Below, in pieces: positions 17,826-27,710 of a stretch of 64,000 bases of DNA. A program made the translations under genes and the position numbers. The DNA is from DASXHZ01 sp036488085. Lineage in GTDB: Bacteria > Acidobacteriota > Thermoanaerobaculia > Gp7-AA8. Location of the stretch: contig DASXHZ010000036.1 in the NCBI GenBank assembly GCA_036488085.1, forward strand, positions 30,555 to 94,554. Reading direction: 5' to 3'. Below the pieces are notes generated by a model. The model had not been told where the DNA came from, did not search any database, and saw only the letters and a program-made list of their open reading frames with translations. Every line of letters starts with the position of its first letter. The stretch's first letter is position 1.

Positions 17826-18940
17826 TCCGAGCCGCACTCCTCTTCGGCGGCCGCTCCGCCGAGCACGACGTGTCGATCCTCTCCGCCCGCTCGGTCGCGA
17901 AAGCCGCATCCGACCGCGTCGACTTCGTCCCCATTTTCGTCACGAAGGACGGCCATTTCACCGATCCCGCGTTCAGTGCCTCGGTGCTTGGTGGGCAGTG
18001 GCCAATGGCCGGTGGCCAGAAGGATGACATCCGGCCACCGGCCACTGGCGACCGGCCACTAACTTTCTCCTTCGAATCCTGGCTCCGCACTACCAACATC
18101 GACGTCGCCTTCCCCCTCATCCACGGCACCGGCGGCGAGGACGGCGCGTTGCAGGGCTACCTCGAGACGCTCGGCGTCCCCTACGTCGGCAGCGGCGTCA
18201 CGGCGTCCGCAGTCGGGATGGACAAGCACCACATGAAGCAGGCGTTCGCCGCCGCGAAGCTGCCGATGGTCGACTACGTCCCGGTGACGGACGCTGAGTG
18301 GAAGAACGAACGCGATCGCGTGACGCGGTCGGTCGTGAACGCGATGCGGTTGCCGTACTTCGTGAAGCCGGCGAACAGCGGCTCGTCTGTTGGCGTGACG
18401 AAGGTGAAGAACGACCGTGAGCTCGCGCCGGCGATCGAGTTCGCGTTCCGCTTCGACGAGAAAGTGCTGGTCGAGCGCGGCATCGATGCCCGCGAGATCG
18501 AGGTCGCGGTCCTCGGCAACGAACAGCCCGAGGCGAGCATCGCCGGCGAGATCGTCGCGGGACGCGACTTCTATGACTATGAAGACAAGTACGTCGAGAA
18601 CAAGTCGCAGCTCGTGATTCCGGCGAAGCTGCCGAAAGAGAAGGGCGACGAGTTCCGGAAGCTCGCCGTCAGCGCGTTCAAGGCGATCAGCGCCGCCGGC
18701 TTCGCGCGCGTCGACTTTTTCCTCGAGCGCGGGACGAACCGGCTCTACCTCAACGAGATCAACACGATCCCAGGCTTCACGAGCATCTCGATGTATCCGA
18801 AGCTGTGGGAGGCGACGGAGGTCAAGTACCCGCGGCTAATCGAGCGCCTTCTCGAGCTCGGGATCGAGCGCTCGCGTGCCCGGGCGGCGCGCCGCGACAC
18901 AGCGATGGCGTGGTTCGAGAGCGTAAAGTCGCTCACGTGA
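17822..18940 (+). CDS. ddl: D-alanine-D-alanine ligase with repeat-encoded insertion
   Basis: ATP-grasp ligase that makes the D-Ala-D-Ala end of peptidoglycan precursors. 372 residues: LLFGGRSAEHDVSILSARSV at the N-terminus, GEDGALQGYLE, KPANSGSSVGVTKV, and LNEINTIPGFTSISMYPKLWE with the metal-binding Glu and Asn. Residues about 59-80 (GQWPMAGGQKDDIRPPATGD) are encoded by a palindromic repeat and lie in the variable region before the FESW segment, which family members tolerate. ATG overlaps the MCE stop; the stop overlaps the next gene. Confidence 0.93.
   Translation: MIRAALLFGGRSAEHDVSILSARSVAKAASDRVDFVPIFVTKDGHFTDPAFSASVLGGQWPMAGGQKDDIRPPATGDRPLTFSFESWLRTTNIDVAFPLIHGTGGEDGALQGYLETLGVPYVGSGVTASAVGMDKHHMKQAFAAAKLPMVDYVPVTDAEWKNERDRVTRSVVNAMRLPYFVKPANSGSSVGVTKVKNDRELAPAIEFAFRFDEKVLVERGIDAREIEVAVLGNEQPEASIAGEIVAGRDFYDYEDKYVENKSQLVIPAKLPKEKGDEFRKLAVSAFKAISAAGFARVDFFLERGTNRLYLNEINTIPGFTSISMYPKLWEATEVKYPRLIERLLELGIERSRARAARRDTAMAWFESVKSLT
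17997..18060. repeat. Palindromic GGCCACCGG-type repeat inside ddl
   Basis: AGTGGCCAATGGCCGGTGGC is matched by ACCGGCCACTGGCGACCGGCCACT around a short loop. The element is in frame with ddl. Related units form the arrays at 55529-55608 and 59122-59374. Confidence 0.82.
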
Positions 18941-20589
18941 TCTGGCCGCTTCGCATTGCCGCGTCCCGCCTGCGCCCGATCAACGCAAGCGCGGTCACGC
19001 GCATCGCGATCGTCGGATTGGTGATGGCCGCATTCCTCTACGGCGACTACAAGCTGTTCGCCCGCCTCTTCGCGGCCGTCGCAAAGGTCGAAGTGGCGAC
19101 GCCCTTCTTCGCGCTCGGGCTGCTGCGCAATCTTCTGGCGATGGTCTTCCTCGTCGCCTGCGTCGTCCTCTTCTCCTCGTCGATGACGGCGGCGATCGGC
19201 GCGTTCTTCTCCGATCTCGATCTCGACGTCTATCACGCGGCACCGCAGGGCAAACTGCATATCGCGTTGTCACGCTGGTGGAAGACACTCGTCCAGAGCG
19301 CCGCGGTCGTCTTCGCGTTCCTGATCCCGCTCTTCATCGCGTTCGCGCGGCACTACCGGCTGCCGCCACTCTTCTACGCGTCGGCTGTGCTCAACCTCTT
19401 TCTCCTGCTGACCGTCCCCGTGAGTCTCGCGTGCGTGACGATCCTGCTGCTCGTACGCTGGTTTCCCGTCCGGCACGTGCACCAGATCGTCGCGACGATC
19501 GCGATGCTGATCCTGACGATCGTGGTCGTCGCCTTCCGCATGAGTCGCCCCGAGCGCTTCTTCGCCGAGGTCCGGACGGACGACGTCGTCAAGGTCTTGC
19601 AGAAGATCGAACTGCCGTCGATGAACGTCTATCCGAGCACGGCGCTCGCGGAGCTGATGACTCAACGCCTCCCCTTCGCGATCTCGCCCCGGATTGCGAT
19701 CATGGCGGGGGCGTGCGGGATTCTCTTCGTGCTCGTCGCGCGCTTCACCTACTTCCGCGCATTCGTCCGAGCGCGCGAGTCGATGGCGCCGGTGGCGCTC
19801 GGCTCGGCCTTCGCGACGCGAGTGATCGATCGCCTGCTCGTGCGCTTCGACCCCCAGACACGTGCCCTCGCCGCGAAAGAGGTACGCACGCTCGGGCGCG
19901 ACGTCGCGCAGTGGTCGCAGCTCTTCCTGATGGCCGCGCTGCTGTTCATCTATCTCTACAACATCCGCATGCTGCCGCTGGGCGGCGACGCGCGCGCCAC
20001 GATCGTCGCCTACGCGAACCTCGGCATGGCCGGTTTCGTCATCGCCGCGATCTGTCTCCGGTTCGCCTACCCGTCGGTCTCGGCGGAGGGGAAAGCCTTC
20101 TGGATGGTCCGCAGCGCGCCGATCTCGTATCGCCGCTTTCTCGGCGTGAAGGTCGCCGTCTACTCCGCGCCGCTGACGCTCCTGGCGCTGCTCCTCACGG
20201 CATTCGCGAACGTGATCCTCGGCGCCGGTGCGATCGTCTGGACATTCACGATGATCGGCGCCTCCATGCTGGCGCTGACGCTCGTCAGCCTCGGCGTCGG
20301 GCTCGGCGCGCTCGCGCCGAATTTCGACGCCGAAAACCCGCTGCAGGTCGGGCTCTCCCTCGGCGGCTTCGCCTACATGGCGATCTCGCTCGGCTATGTG
20401 GCGGCAATCATGCTGCTGATGGCGCGGCCGATCATGCGGTACTTCCTCTGGAAGCTTCTCAGCATCACCGACGAGCAGAGCACGGCGGCGGTCGTGCTCC
20501 CGATCGTGATCGCTGTCACCCTCTCGGCCGCGCTCGCCGTGTTACCTCTCTTCGCCGCCGAAAGGCGTCTAGCAGAGAGACAAAACTAG
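18937..20589 (+). CDS. Polytopic membrane protein, putative ABC-type exporter permease
   Basis: 550 residues with about 12 hydrophobic segments, for example RIAIVGLVMAAFLYG, LLAMVFLVACVVLFSSS and VFAFLIPLFIAFA. A large soluble loop lies around residues 205-320. The layout resembles ABC-2/putative exporter permeases. No ATPase partner is in the window. The GTG at 18937 overlaps the ddl stop and begins the natural N-terminus; longer in-frame readings lie within ddl. Substrate unknown. The operon context (galU, MCE, ddl) hints at envelope work. Confidence 0.72.
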   Translation: MIWPLRIAASRLRPINASAVTRIAIVGLVMAAFLYGDYKLFARLFAAVAKVEVATPFFALGLLRNLLAMVFLVACVVLFSSSMTAAIGAFFSDLDLDVYHAAPQGKLHIALSRWWKTLVQSAAVVFAFLIPLFIAFARHYRLPPLFYASAVLNLFLLLTVPVSLACVTILLLVRWFPVRHVHQIVATIAMLILTIVVVAFRMSRPERFFAEVRTDDVVKVLQKIELPSMNVYPSTALAELMTQRLPFAISPRIAIMAGACGILFVLVARFTYFRAFVRARESMAPVALGSAFATRVIDRLLVRFDPQTRALAAKEVRTLGRDVAQWSQLFLMAALLFIYLYNIRMLPLGGDARATIVAYANLGMAGFVIAAICLRFAYPSVSAEGKAFWMVRSAPISYRRFLGVKVAVYSAPLTLLALLLTAFANVILGAGAIVWTFTMIGASMLALTLVSLGVGLGALAPNFDAENPLQVGLSLGGFAYMAISLGYVAAIMLLMARPIMRYFLWKLLSITDEQSTAAVVLPIVIAVTLSAALAVLPLFAAERRLAERQN

Positions 20590-20634
20590 TTACAATCGAA
20601 CCCCTTGGCTGACACTGCGACTTAAGGAGACGAA

Positions 20635-21099
20635 ATGAGCGAGATTCCCCCGCCCACGGTTCCGCCTGCGACTCCTCCACCTCCGGGTGGATCGTACACA
20701 CCGCCCCCGCCACCGGGAGGCGGCTCGTATTCGCCTCCACCGCCGCCACCTCCGCCCATAGGCGGCGGCACGGCGCCGGGATCCGATCGGACGATCATGG
20801 TCGTCCTGTCGTACCTCTGGATTCTGTTCCTCATCCCGCTGCTGACAAAGAAAGACGACCCCGAAGTTCAGTGGCACGCGAAGAACGGCGCCGCCATCTT
20901 CGGCGCTGAGATCATCATCTGGATCATCTTCCTGATCCTTCACCGGATGCCGATCGGCGTGCTTGGATGCGGCCTGGCGACCGTCGAGTGTGTGATCTGG
21001 CTCGGCTTCCTCGCGCTGCGGATCCTCTGCATCGTGAAGGGCATCGGCGGCCAGCGCTTCCGCATTCCGGTGATCACCAACTTCGCCGATAAGCTGTAA
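20635..21099 (+). CDS. Proline-rich membrane protein (DUF4870-like)
   Basis: 154 residues. The first 55 are a Pro/Gly/Ser/Tyr-rich tail with runs of proline. Then come three hydrophobic helices: MVVLSYLWILFLIPLL, IFGAEIIIWIIFLIL and VECVIWLGFLALRILCIVKG. The motif KKDDPEVQWHAKNGAAIF fits the DUF4870 group of small membrane proteins of unknown function. A strong AAGGAGA ribosome site precedes the ATG. A similar short gene follows 11 bases later. Confidence 0.75.
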   Translation: MSEIPPPTVPPATPPPPGGSYTPPPPPGGGSYSPPPPPPPPIGGGTAPGSDRTIMVVLSYLWILFLIPLLTKKDDPEVQWHAKNGAAIFGAEIIIWIIFLILHRMPIGVLGCGLATVECVIWLGFLALRILCIVKGIGGQRFRIPVITNFADKL

Positions 21100-21110
21100 G
21101 GAGACAACCA

Positions 21111-21425
21111 ATGAGCGATAGCACACCAACGCCTCCTCCCCCTCCCGGTGGTGGCGATCTCGTTTACCCGCAGCAACCGCCAAAGGATCCGGTCATCATC
21201 CTCGTCCTCAATCTGCTGGTCCTCGGATGCGTCGGTTACTTCATGATCGGCCAGAAGATGAAAGGCATTGCAGCTGTGGTGCTCTGGGTCCTGGGCCTCG
21301 CATCGTGCGGCATCGTCAGCGGCATCGTCGCCGTGGTCGCTGCGATCGACGGCTACTACCAGGCCGAGCAGCTCAAGGCCGGCTTCCCGGTCGCGCAGTG
21401 GACGTTCTTCAAAGACCACCGTTGA
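21111..21425 (+). CDS. Small proline-rich membrane protein
   Basis: 104 residues with a short Pro/Gly-rich N-terminus (TPTPPPPPGGG) and two or three membrane helices (VIILVLNLLVLGCVGYFMIG, IAAVVLWVLGLASCGIVSGI, VAAIDGYY). Its layout matches its upstream neighbour, and it may sit in the same membrane complex. A GGAGA ribosome site lies in the 11-base gap. No function known to me. Confidence 0.7.
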   Translation: MSDSTPTPPPPPGGGDLVYPQQPPKDPVIILVLNLLVLGCVGYFMIGQKMKGIAAVVLWVLGLASCGIVSGIVAVVAAIDGYYQAEQLKAGFPVAQWTFFKDHR

Positions 21426-21432
21426 TTCGATA

Positions 21433-21461
21433 ACGTAGGGCGGGCTCGGCCCGCCCTACGT
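21433..21461. terminator. Perfect 13-bp hairpin between convergent genes
   Basis: ACGTAGGGCGGGC and GCCCGCCCTACGT flank the loop TCG. It separates the proline-rich membrane genes from the end of the suf operon. No T-run follows on either strand, so intrinsic termination is uncertain. Confidence 0.6.
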
Positions 21462-22018
21462 CACCACATCATTCCGAGTTGAAGCTTCGCGGCGTCGCTC
21501 ATCATCGAGCGGTCCCACACCGGGTCGAAAACGACTTCGATGTCAGCGGTCTTCACATTCGGCAGCGACTCGATCTTCGTCTTCACGTCGGTCGCGATGA
21601 CGGGACCCATGCCGCAGCCGGGCGCGGTGAGTGTCATCTTCACTTTCACGTCAAACCCGCTGCCTTCGTGCGGCTGCAGATCGCACATGTAGACGAGGCC
21701 GAGGTCGACGATGTTGACCGGGATCTCGGGATCGAAGCAGGTCTTGAGCTGGTCCCAGACGAGCTCCTCGATCTTCTCCTTCGTGAGTTCGGCTTCAGGA
21801 GTCGGCGCGGCTGCTTCCTGCGGCGTCTTCCCGATCGCCTCGACCTCATGCCCCGAGATGCGCACCATGAGGCCGCGGTCGGTGATGAGCGTGAACGCGC
21901 CGCCGAGCGACTGCGTGATCGTCGCCTGCGCCCCTTCGGGCACGAGGACGCGCTCCCCACTCGGGATCATGATCGCTTCCGCGTTGCGACTGAACGTGAC
22001 TTCCTCTCGTGTGTTCAT
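21461..22018 (-). CDS. sufT: SufT-like Fe-S assembly protein (MIP18/DUF59 family)
   Basis: 185 residues. Residues about 85-175 form the MIP18/DUF59 domain (LKTCFDPEIPVNIVDLGLVY, MTLTAPGCGMGPVIATDVKTKI, VEVVFDP-like VVFDPVWDRSMMSDAAKLQLGM). The preceding 80 residues are the SufT-type N-terminal extension (EEVTFSRNAEAIMIPSGERV). SufT helps mature Fe-S proteins. It is the last gene of the operon, its ATG overlapping the sufU stop. Confidence 0.88.
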   Translation of the reverse strand: MNTREEVTFSRNAEAIMIPSGERVLVPEGAQATITQSLGGAFTLITDRGLMVRISGHEVEAIGKTPQEAAAPTPEAELTKEKIEELVWDQLKTCFDPEIPVNIVDLGLVYMCDLQPHEGSGFDVKVKMTLTAPGCGMGPVIATDVKTKIESLPNVKTADIEVVFDPVWDRSMMSDAAKLQLGMMW

Positions 22019-22467
22019 TCCGTGGTAACCACTTCCTTTGCTTCGTTCTCGAGGGCGGTGCGGAGCGTGTGCCACGCCAGCGACGCGCACTTCACACGCG
22101 CTGGAAACTCGGAGACGCCGGAGAACGCCGCGAGGCGTCCGAGCTCGTCGGTGCTGAGACCGGTCCGGTCGCCGGTGACGAGGCGATGGAACGTGTCGAA
22201 ATAACGCTCCGCCTCCTCGCGCGTCTTCCCCTTCACCGTCGTCGACATCACAGAGGCCGACGCCTTGGAGATCGCACAGCCGTTGCCGGTGAAGGCGATC
22301 TCCTTGATCGTCTCGCCGTCCAGCTCCAGGAACACCGTGTAGTGATCGCCGCAGAGGGGGTTGTATCCCTCGACCTTGCGTGTCGCATTCGGCAGCTCGC
22401 GATAGTTCCGCGGGTTCTTGTTGTGGTCGAGGATGATCTGCTGGTAGAGGTCCTGGAGCTCCGGCAT
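22015..22467 (-). CDS. sufU: SufU, sulfur-transfer partner of SufS
   Basis: 150 residues of the IscU/SufU family. The three conserved cysteines and the aspartate are present: NPLCGD (Cys39, Asp41), TGNGCAISKAS and VKCASLAW. The stretch between the second and third motifs (KGKTREEAERYFDTFHRLV) is the SufU-specific insert, indicating the zinc-dependent sulfur acceptor of SufS rather than IscU. The ATG overlaps the sufS stop by one base. Confidence 0.92.
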   Translation of the reverse strand: MPELQDLYQQIILDHNKNPRNYRELPNATRKVEGYNPLCGDHYTVFLELDGETIKEIAFTGNGCAISKASASVMSTTVKGKTREEAERYFDTFHRLVTGDRTGLSTDELGRLAAFSGVSEFPARVKCASLAWHTLRTALENEAKEVVTTE

Positions 22468-23783
22468 CAGCGAAACACCTCGATCACCTTTTTCAGCCCG
22501 CTCACGAGCACGTCCGCTTCTTCGCGCGTGTTGTACATGCCGAACGAGGCGCGCCCGGTAGCCGGGATGTTGAAGCGCAGCATGATCGGCTGCGCGCAAT
22601 GGTGTCCGGTGCGGATGGCGATCCCTTCCTGATCGAGAATCGTTCCGATGTCGTGCGGGTGCACACCCTCGAGCGTGAATGAGATCACGCTCGCTTTCGC
22701 CTTCGCCGTTCCGATGATCGTCAGCCCCTCGACCTCGAGCAGCCGCCGCGTCGCGTAGCGCTCGAGGTCGTGCTCGTGCGCGGCAATCGCCTCGATCCCC
22801 ACACCGCTCACGTAGTCGAGCGCCGTCGCCAGCCCGATCACCCCTTCGATGTTCGGCGTCCCCGCCTCGAACTTGTACGGCAGGGCGTTGTACGTCGTCT
22901 TCTCGAAGGTGACGGAGAGGATCATGTCGCCGCCGCCTTGCCATGGCGGCATGGCGTCGAGGATCGCTTCCTTTCCGTACAGCACGCCGATCCCCGTCGG
23001 CGCGTACACCTTGTGGCCGGAGAACGCGTAGAACTCGCAGCCGAGGTCCTGCGCGTCGATCGGCAGGTGCGGCACACCTTGCGCGCCGTCGACGATCACG
23101 ACCGCGCCGGCGTCGTGTGCCATCGCGATCATCTGCTTGATCGGATTGATCGTGCCGAGGGCGTTGGAGGCGTGTCCGATCGCGACGATCTTCGTCCGGT
23201 CGTTGAGAAGCGCGCGGAACTCGTCGAGGATCACGTCGCCCGCGTCGTTCACCGGCGCGATGCGGAGCGTCGCTTTCTTTTCGGCGCAGAGGAGCTGCCA
23301 GGGGACGATGTTCGAGTGGTGCTCGATCGCCGTGATCACGACCTCGTCACCCGTACCGACATTCGTCCGTCCCCACGACTGAGCCACGAGGTTGATCCCC
23401 TCGGTCGTCCCTCGCGTGAAGACGATCTCCTTCTCGTCGCGTGCGTGGATGAAGTTCTTGACCGTCGTGCGCGCCGACTCGTATGCCGCGGTCGCCACCT
23501 CGCTGAGGTAGTGCACGCCGCGATGGACGTTTGAGTTCTCTTCCGTGTAGTAGCGAACGATCCGGTCGATGACCGCCTGCGGCTTCTGCGTCGTCGCGGC
23601 GTTGTCGAGGTAGACGAGCTGCTTGCCGCGTACGTTGCGCGAGAGGATCGGGAAATCGCCGCGGATGCGTGCGACGTCGTATTCAGACGGCAGAGCGGAG
23701 AGCGCGGAGCGCAGACCGACTGCACCAACACCAACCTCTGCGCTCTGCGCTCTGCGCCCTGCGCTCTGTTTCGCGGCGCTCAT
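22467..23783 (-). CDS. sufS: SufS cysteine desulfurase with repeat-derived N-terminus
   Basis: PLP enzyme giving persulfide from cysteine for Fe-S assembly. 438 residues: VYLDNAATTQKPQAVIDRI, FTRGTTEGINLVAQSWG, EHHSNIVPWQ, the Lys motif FSGHKVYAPTGIGVLYG, and RTGHHCAQPIM with the catalytic Cys. Conserved sequence begins about residue 36 (YDVARIRGDFPIL). The preceding stretch (AGRRAQSAEVGVGAVGLRS) is encoded by a CTCTGCG inverted repeat lying between the coupled ATG and the enzyme proper. ATG overlaps the sufD stop. Confidence 0.94.
   Translation of the reverse strand: MSAAKQSAGRRAQSAEVGVGAVGLRSALSALPSEYDVARIRGDFPILSRNVRGKQLVYLDNAATTQKPQAVIDRIVRYYTEENSNVHRGVHYLSEVATAAYESARTTVKNFIHARDEKEIVFTRGTTEGINLVAQSWGRTNVGTGDEVVITAIEHHSNIVPWQLLCAEKKATLRIAPVNDAGDVILDEFRALLNDRTKIVAIGHASNALGTINPIKQMIAMAHDAGAVVIVDGAQGVPHLPIDAQDLGCEFYAFSGHKVYAPTGIGVLYGKEAILDAMPPWQGGGDMILSVTFEKTTYNALPYKFEAGTPNIEGVIGLATALDYVSGVGIEAIAAHEHDLERYATRRLLEVEGLTIIGTAKAKASVISFTLEGVHPHDIGTILDQEGIAIRTGHHCAQPIMLRFNIPATGRASFGMYNTREEADVLVSGLKKVIEVFR
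23689..23768. repeat. CTCTGCG-family inverted repeat in the sufS 5' coding region
   Basis: GCAGAGCGGAGAGCGCGGAG on one side and CTCTGCGCTCTGCGCTCTGC on the other flank a short A/C-rich loop. It is translated as residues about 6-32 of SufS. Same family as 14224-14323. Confidence 0.82.
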
Positions 23784-24969
23784 CGCTCGCTCTCCCTCCG
23801 CTCCGGCAGGTGGTTCGGCAGGGCGCGGAACATGATGCGCCGAACCTGTTCGCGCACCGGCTCGACCTTCATGCGGTCGACGATCTCACTGGCGAATGCG
23901 TAGACCAGCAGGCTGCGCGCCTCCGCCTCGCCGACGCCGCGCGAGCGGAGGTAGAACATCGCTTGCTCGTCGAGCTGGCCGATGGTCGAGCCGTGGTTGC
24001 ACTTCACGTCGTCGTTGAAAATCTCGAGCGTCGGCTTCGAGTCGGCGATTGCCGTCTCGCTGAGCAGCAGGTTGTTGTTCGTCTGCCGCGACACCGTCTT
24101 CTGCGCGCCGGGGCGGACGATGATCTTGCCGTCGAAGATGCCGCGCGCGCTCTGATCGAGGATGCCTTTGTAGAGCTCCAGCGACTCGCAATGCGGCCGG
24201 GCGTGGTCGACGACCGTGTGGTTGTCGACGTGCTGCCGTCCGGTCAGGACGTACAGCCCTTCGAGCACGATGCTCGCTCCCTCGCCGGTCAGCGCGACGT
24301 TCGTCTCATTGCGGACGACAGCGCCACCGAGAGAGATCGCGCGGGTCGTCACCGCGGCCGCACGCTGCTCGTGAACCTGCGTCGTCGCGATGTGGAACGC
24401 GTCGATCGACTCGCATTCGAGCTTGTAGTGATCGACGACCGCGCCCTCGCCTGCGACCAGCTCCGTCACGGCGTTCGTGAAGTAGGTGCCGGTGCCGGCG
24501 TACCTCTCGACGATCGCCGCTTGCGCACCACGCGCGACGACGAAGAGGTTGCGCGGATGCGACGCGTAGCCGTCGGTCGAGTAGTGGATCACGTGGACGA
24601 AGCCGTTGATGCTCGCGTCGATCTGTAGGAGCGCGCCGTCCTGCGCGTTCGCGGTGTTCAGCGCCGTCATCGCATGGTTCGCGTAGTCGGCGTAGCGCGC
24701 GTAATGCTGCTCGCGCGTCGAAGGCGCCATGACGAACAGCGGATTCGGCGTGCTCAGCTCCGGCGCGTAGACACCGTTGACGTAGACGTATTCGGCCACC
24801 GCGCGATCGCCGAGCGTGACCGACGATAGATCGACAGATGCAGGAGTGGTCGCACGAGCCCACTCGCGCTGCGTCAGCGACGAGAGGTTCGTGTACTTCC
24901 ACTCCTCGAGCCGCGGCGTCGGCCAGCCGAGCTGTCCGAATCGCTGCGACGCCTGTTCAGCAAGCACGC

Positions 24970-24973
<4 letters not shown>
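23780..24973 (-). CDS. sufD: SufD, scaffold subunit of SufBCD
   Basis: 397 residues. Features of SufD: PTPRLEEWKYTNLSSL at the N-terminus, the beta-helix core (LVAGEGAVVDHYKLE, GLYVLTGRQHVDNHTVVDHA) and the C-terminal DDVKCNHGSTIGQLDEQAMFYLRSRG with the conserved Cys-Asn-His. It pairs with SufB and SufC to build Fe-S clusters. Overlaps sufC and sufS by ATGA on both sides. Confidence 0.94.
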
Positions 24974-25727
<754 letters not shown>

Positions 25728-25728
<1 letters not shown>

Positions 25729-27164
25729 CAACCGACTGATCCTTCCAAACTGACTCCCAGCAGCTTCTGCGCTTCGACGGCGAACTCCATCGGGAGCTCG
25801 CGGAAGACCTCGCGGCAGAAGCCGTTGACGATCATCGACACCGCATCCTCGGCGCTGATGCCGCGCTGCTGGCAATAGAAAAGCTGGTCCTCGCCGATCT
25901 TCGACGTCGACGCCTCATGCTCCATCGTCGCCGAGGAGTTGCGCACTTCGATGTACGGGAACGTGTGCGCGCCGCACTGGTCGCCGAGGAGCAGCGAATC
26001 GCACTGCGAGTAATTGCGGGCGTCTTCGGCGCCCTTCATGATCGTCACAGCGCCGCGATACGTCTGCTGTCCATGCCCGGCGCTGATCCCTTTCGATACG
26101 ATCGTCGAGCGGGTGTTCTTTCCGATGTGGATCATCTTCGTCCCGGTGTCCGCCTGCTGATAATTCGCCGTCACCGCGACCGAGTAGAACTCGCCGACCG
26201 AGTTGTCGCCCTGCAGGATGCAGCTCGGATACTTCCAGGTGATCGCTGAGCCGGTCTCCACCTGCGTCCATGAGATCTTCGAATTCTTGAGCGCCTTCCC
26301 GCGCTTCGTGACGAAGTTGTAGATCCCGCCCTTGCCCGACTTGTCGCCCGGATACCAGTTCTGAACCGTCGAATACTTGATCGTCGCGCTGTCGAGCGCC
26401 ACGAGCTCGACGACCGCCGCGTGGAGCTGGTTCTCGTCGCGCATCGGCGCGGTGCAGCCCTCGAGATAGCTGACGGTGGCGCCTTCGTCGGCGACGATCA
26501 GCGTCCGCTCGAACTGGCCCGTTCCAGCACTGTTGATGCGGAAGTAGGTCGAGAGCTCCATCGGGCAGCGAACGCCCTTCGGGATGTAGCAGAACGAGCC
26601 GTCGGAGAAGACAGCGCTGTTCAGCGTCGCGAAGAAGTTGTCGGTGATCGGAACGACGCTGCCGAGGTACTTGCGGACGAGGTCCGGGTGCTCGCGAACC
26701 GCCTCGGAGAACGAACAGAAGATGATGCCGACCTTCGCCAGCTCGGCGCGGAACGTCGTCGCGACGGAGACGGAGTCGAACACCGCGTCGACCGCGACGC
26801 CGGAGAGCCGCTTCTGCTCTTCGAGCGAGATGCCGAGCTTCTCGAACGTCTTGCGCAGCTCCGGATCGACCTCGTCGAGCGACGTCAGCTTCTTCTTCTG
26901 TTTCGGCGCGGAGTAGTAGCGGATGGCCTGGTAATCAATCGGGCCGTAGTGGACGTTTGCCCACGTCGGCTCCTTCATCGTCTGCCAATGGCGCAGCGCC
27001 TTCAGTCGCCACTCCAGGAGCCACTCCGGCTCCTCCTTCTTGGTCGAGATCAGGCGGACGATGTCTTCGTTGAGACCGGGAGGCGCCTGGTCGGCTTCGA
27101 TGTCGGTGACGAAGCCGTACTTGTACTCCTGGTTCGCAATCTGTTCGACGGTAGCATTACTCAT
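25728..27164 (-). CDS. sufB: SufB, Fe-S scaffold
   Basis: 478 residues with classical SufB sequence: EPEWLLEWRLKALRHW, FSDGSFCYIPKGVRCPMELS, YLEGCTAPMRDENQLHAAVV, NWYPGDKSGKGGIYNFVTKRG and MEHEASTSKIGEDQLFYCQQ. The ATG at 27164 is the family start and overlaps the sufR stop; the frame is open further upstream but inside sufR. First structural gene of the operon. Confidence 0.96.
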
Positions 27165-27631
27165 CTTGAATTCCCGGCGCGCCGGAGCGTGCCCTTTTCG
27201 ACAACCGGAAGCGGCATCACACCGCGCGCCAGATCGGCGAGCGTGACCTGCTCGAACGCCCCTTTGATCGCGCGGTTGATCCCGAACATGAAGCGGCGCG
27301 ACGGGCAGGCCGCGCGGATGCCGCAGACCGCGTCGCCGTTGTCGTCGGTGGTCTCGCACTCGACGAGGTTCCACGGCCCCTCGAGCACCTCGAGCAGGTC
27401 GCCGAGCGTGACGCGCTCCGCATCGCCGTCGAACGAATAGCCTCCGCCGACCCCGCGATGCGAGTGGATCGTCCCGCTCGTGCCGAGCATCTTGAGCACC
27501 TTCGTGATCATCGGCAGCGGCAGGTGGTAGAACGACGCGATCTCGCGCGCCGACACCACGCGCCCGTGATGGCGTTCGAGGTAGACGGTGGCGAGGAGGC
27601 CGTAGTCGGTGAGGCGAGAGATTTTCAGCAT
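27161..27631 (-). CDS. sufR: Rrf2-family regulator of the suf operon
   Basis: 156 residues. The Rrf2 winged helix (LKISRLTDYGLLATVYLERH, REIASFYHLPLPMITKVLKML, GVGGGYSFDGDAERVTLGDLL) is followed by three cysteines (CETTDDNGDAVCGIRAACPS) where IscR-like regulators bind a [2Fe-2S] cluster. The gene leads the suf operon, and a palindrome overlaps its promoter. I infer cluster-dependent autorepression. The name follows context; it is Rrf2-type, not the cyanobacterial DeoR-type SufR. Confidence 0.88.
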   Translation of the reverse strand: MLKISRLTDYGLLATVYLERHHGRVVSAREIASFYHLPLPMITKVLKMLGTSGTIHSHRGVGGGYSFDGDAERVTLGDLLEVLEGPWNLVECETTDDNGDAVCGIRAACPSRRFMFGINRAIKGAFEQVTLADLARGVMPLPVVEKGTLRRAGNSR

Positions 27632-27650
27632 CGGAAACCCAAAAGAGGCG

Positions 27651-27681
27651 AAACAGTACCAGCTAGGTACGGTTTACACAA
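27651..27681 (-). promoter_or_regulatory. suf operon promoter with palindromic operator
   Basis: On the minus strand TTGTGT (27681-27676) and TACTGT (27658-27653) are 17 bases apart and fit -35 and -10 boxes, with the sufR ATG at 27631. A dyad AAACAGTACC-N5-GGTACGGTTT (27651-27675, one mismatched pair) covers the spacer and -10 box, the expected place for repression by the Rrf2 protein. Confidence 0.65.
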
Positions 27682-27710
27682 CCACATGCACCGGGAGGTT
27701 GTTCCTCGGT

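Noticed and set aside
21433..21461. Riboswitch-like structure
   Set aside because: A simple short hairpin between convergent genes, with no conserved riboswitch core.
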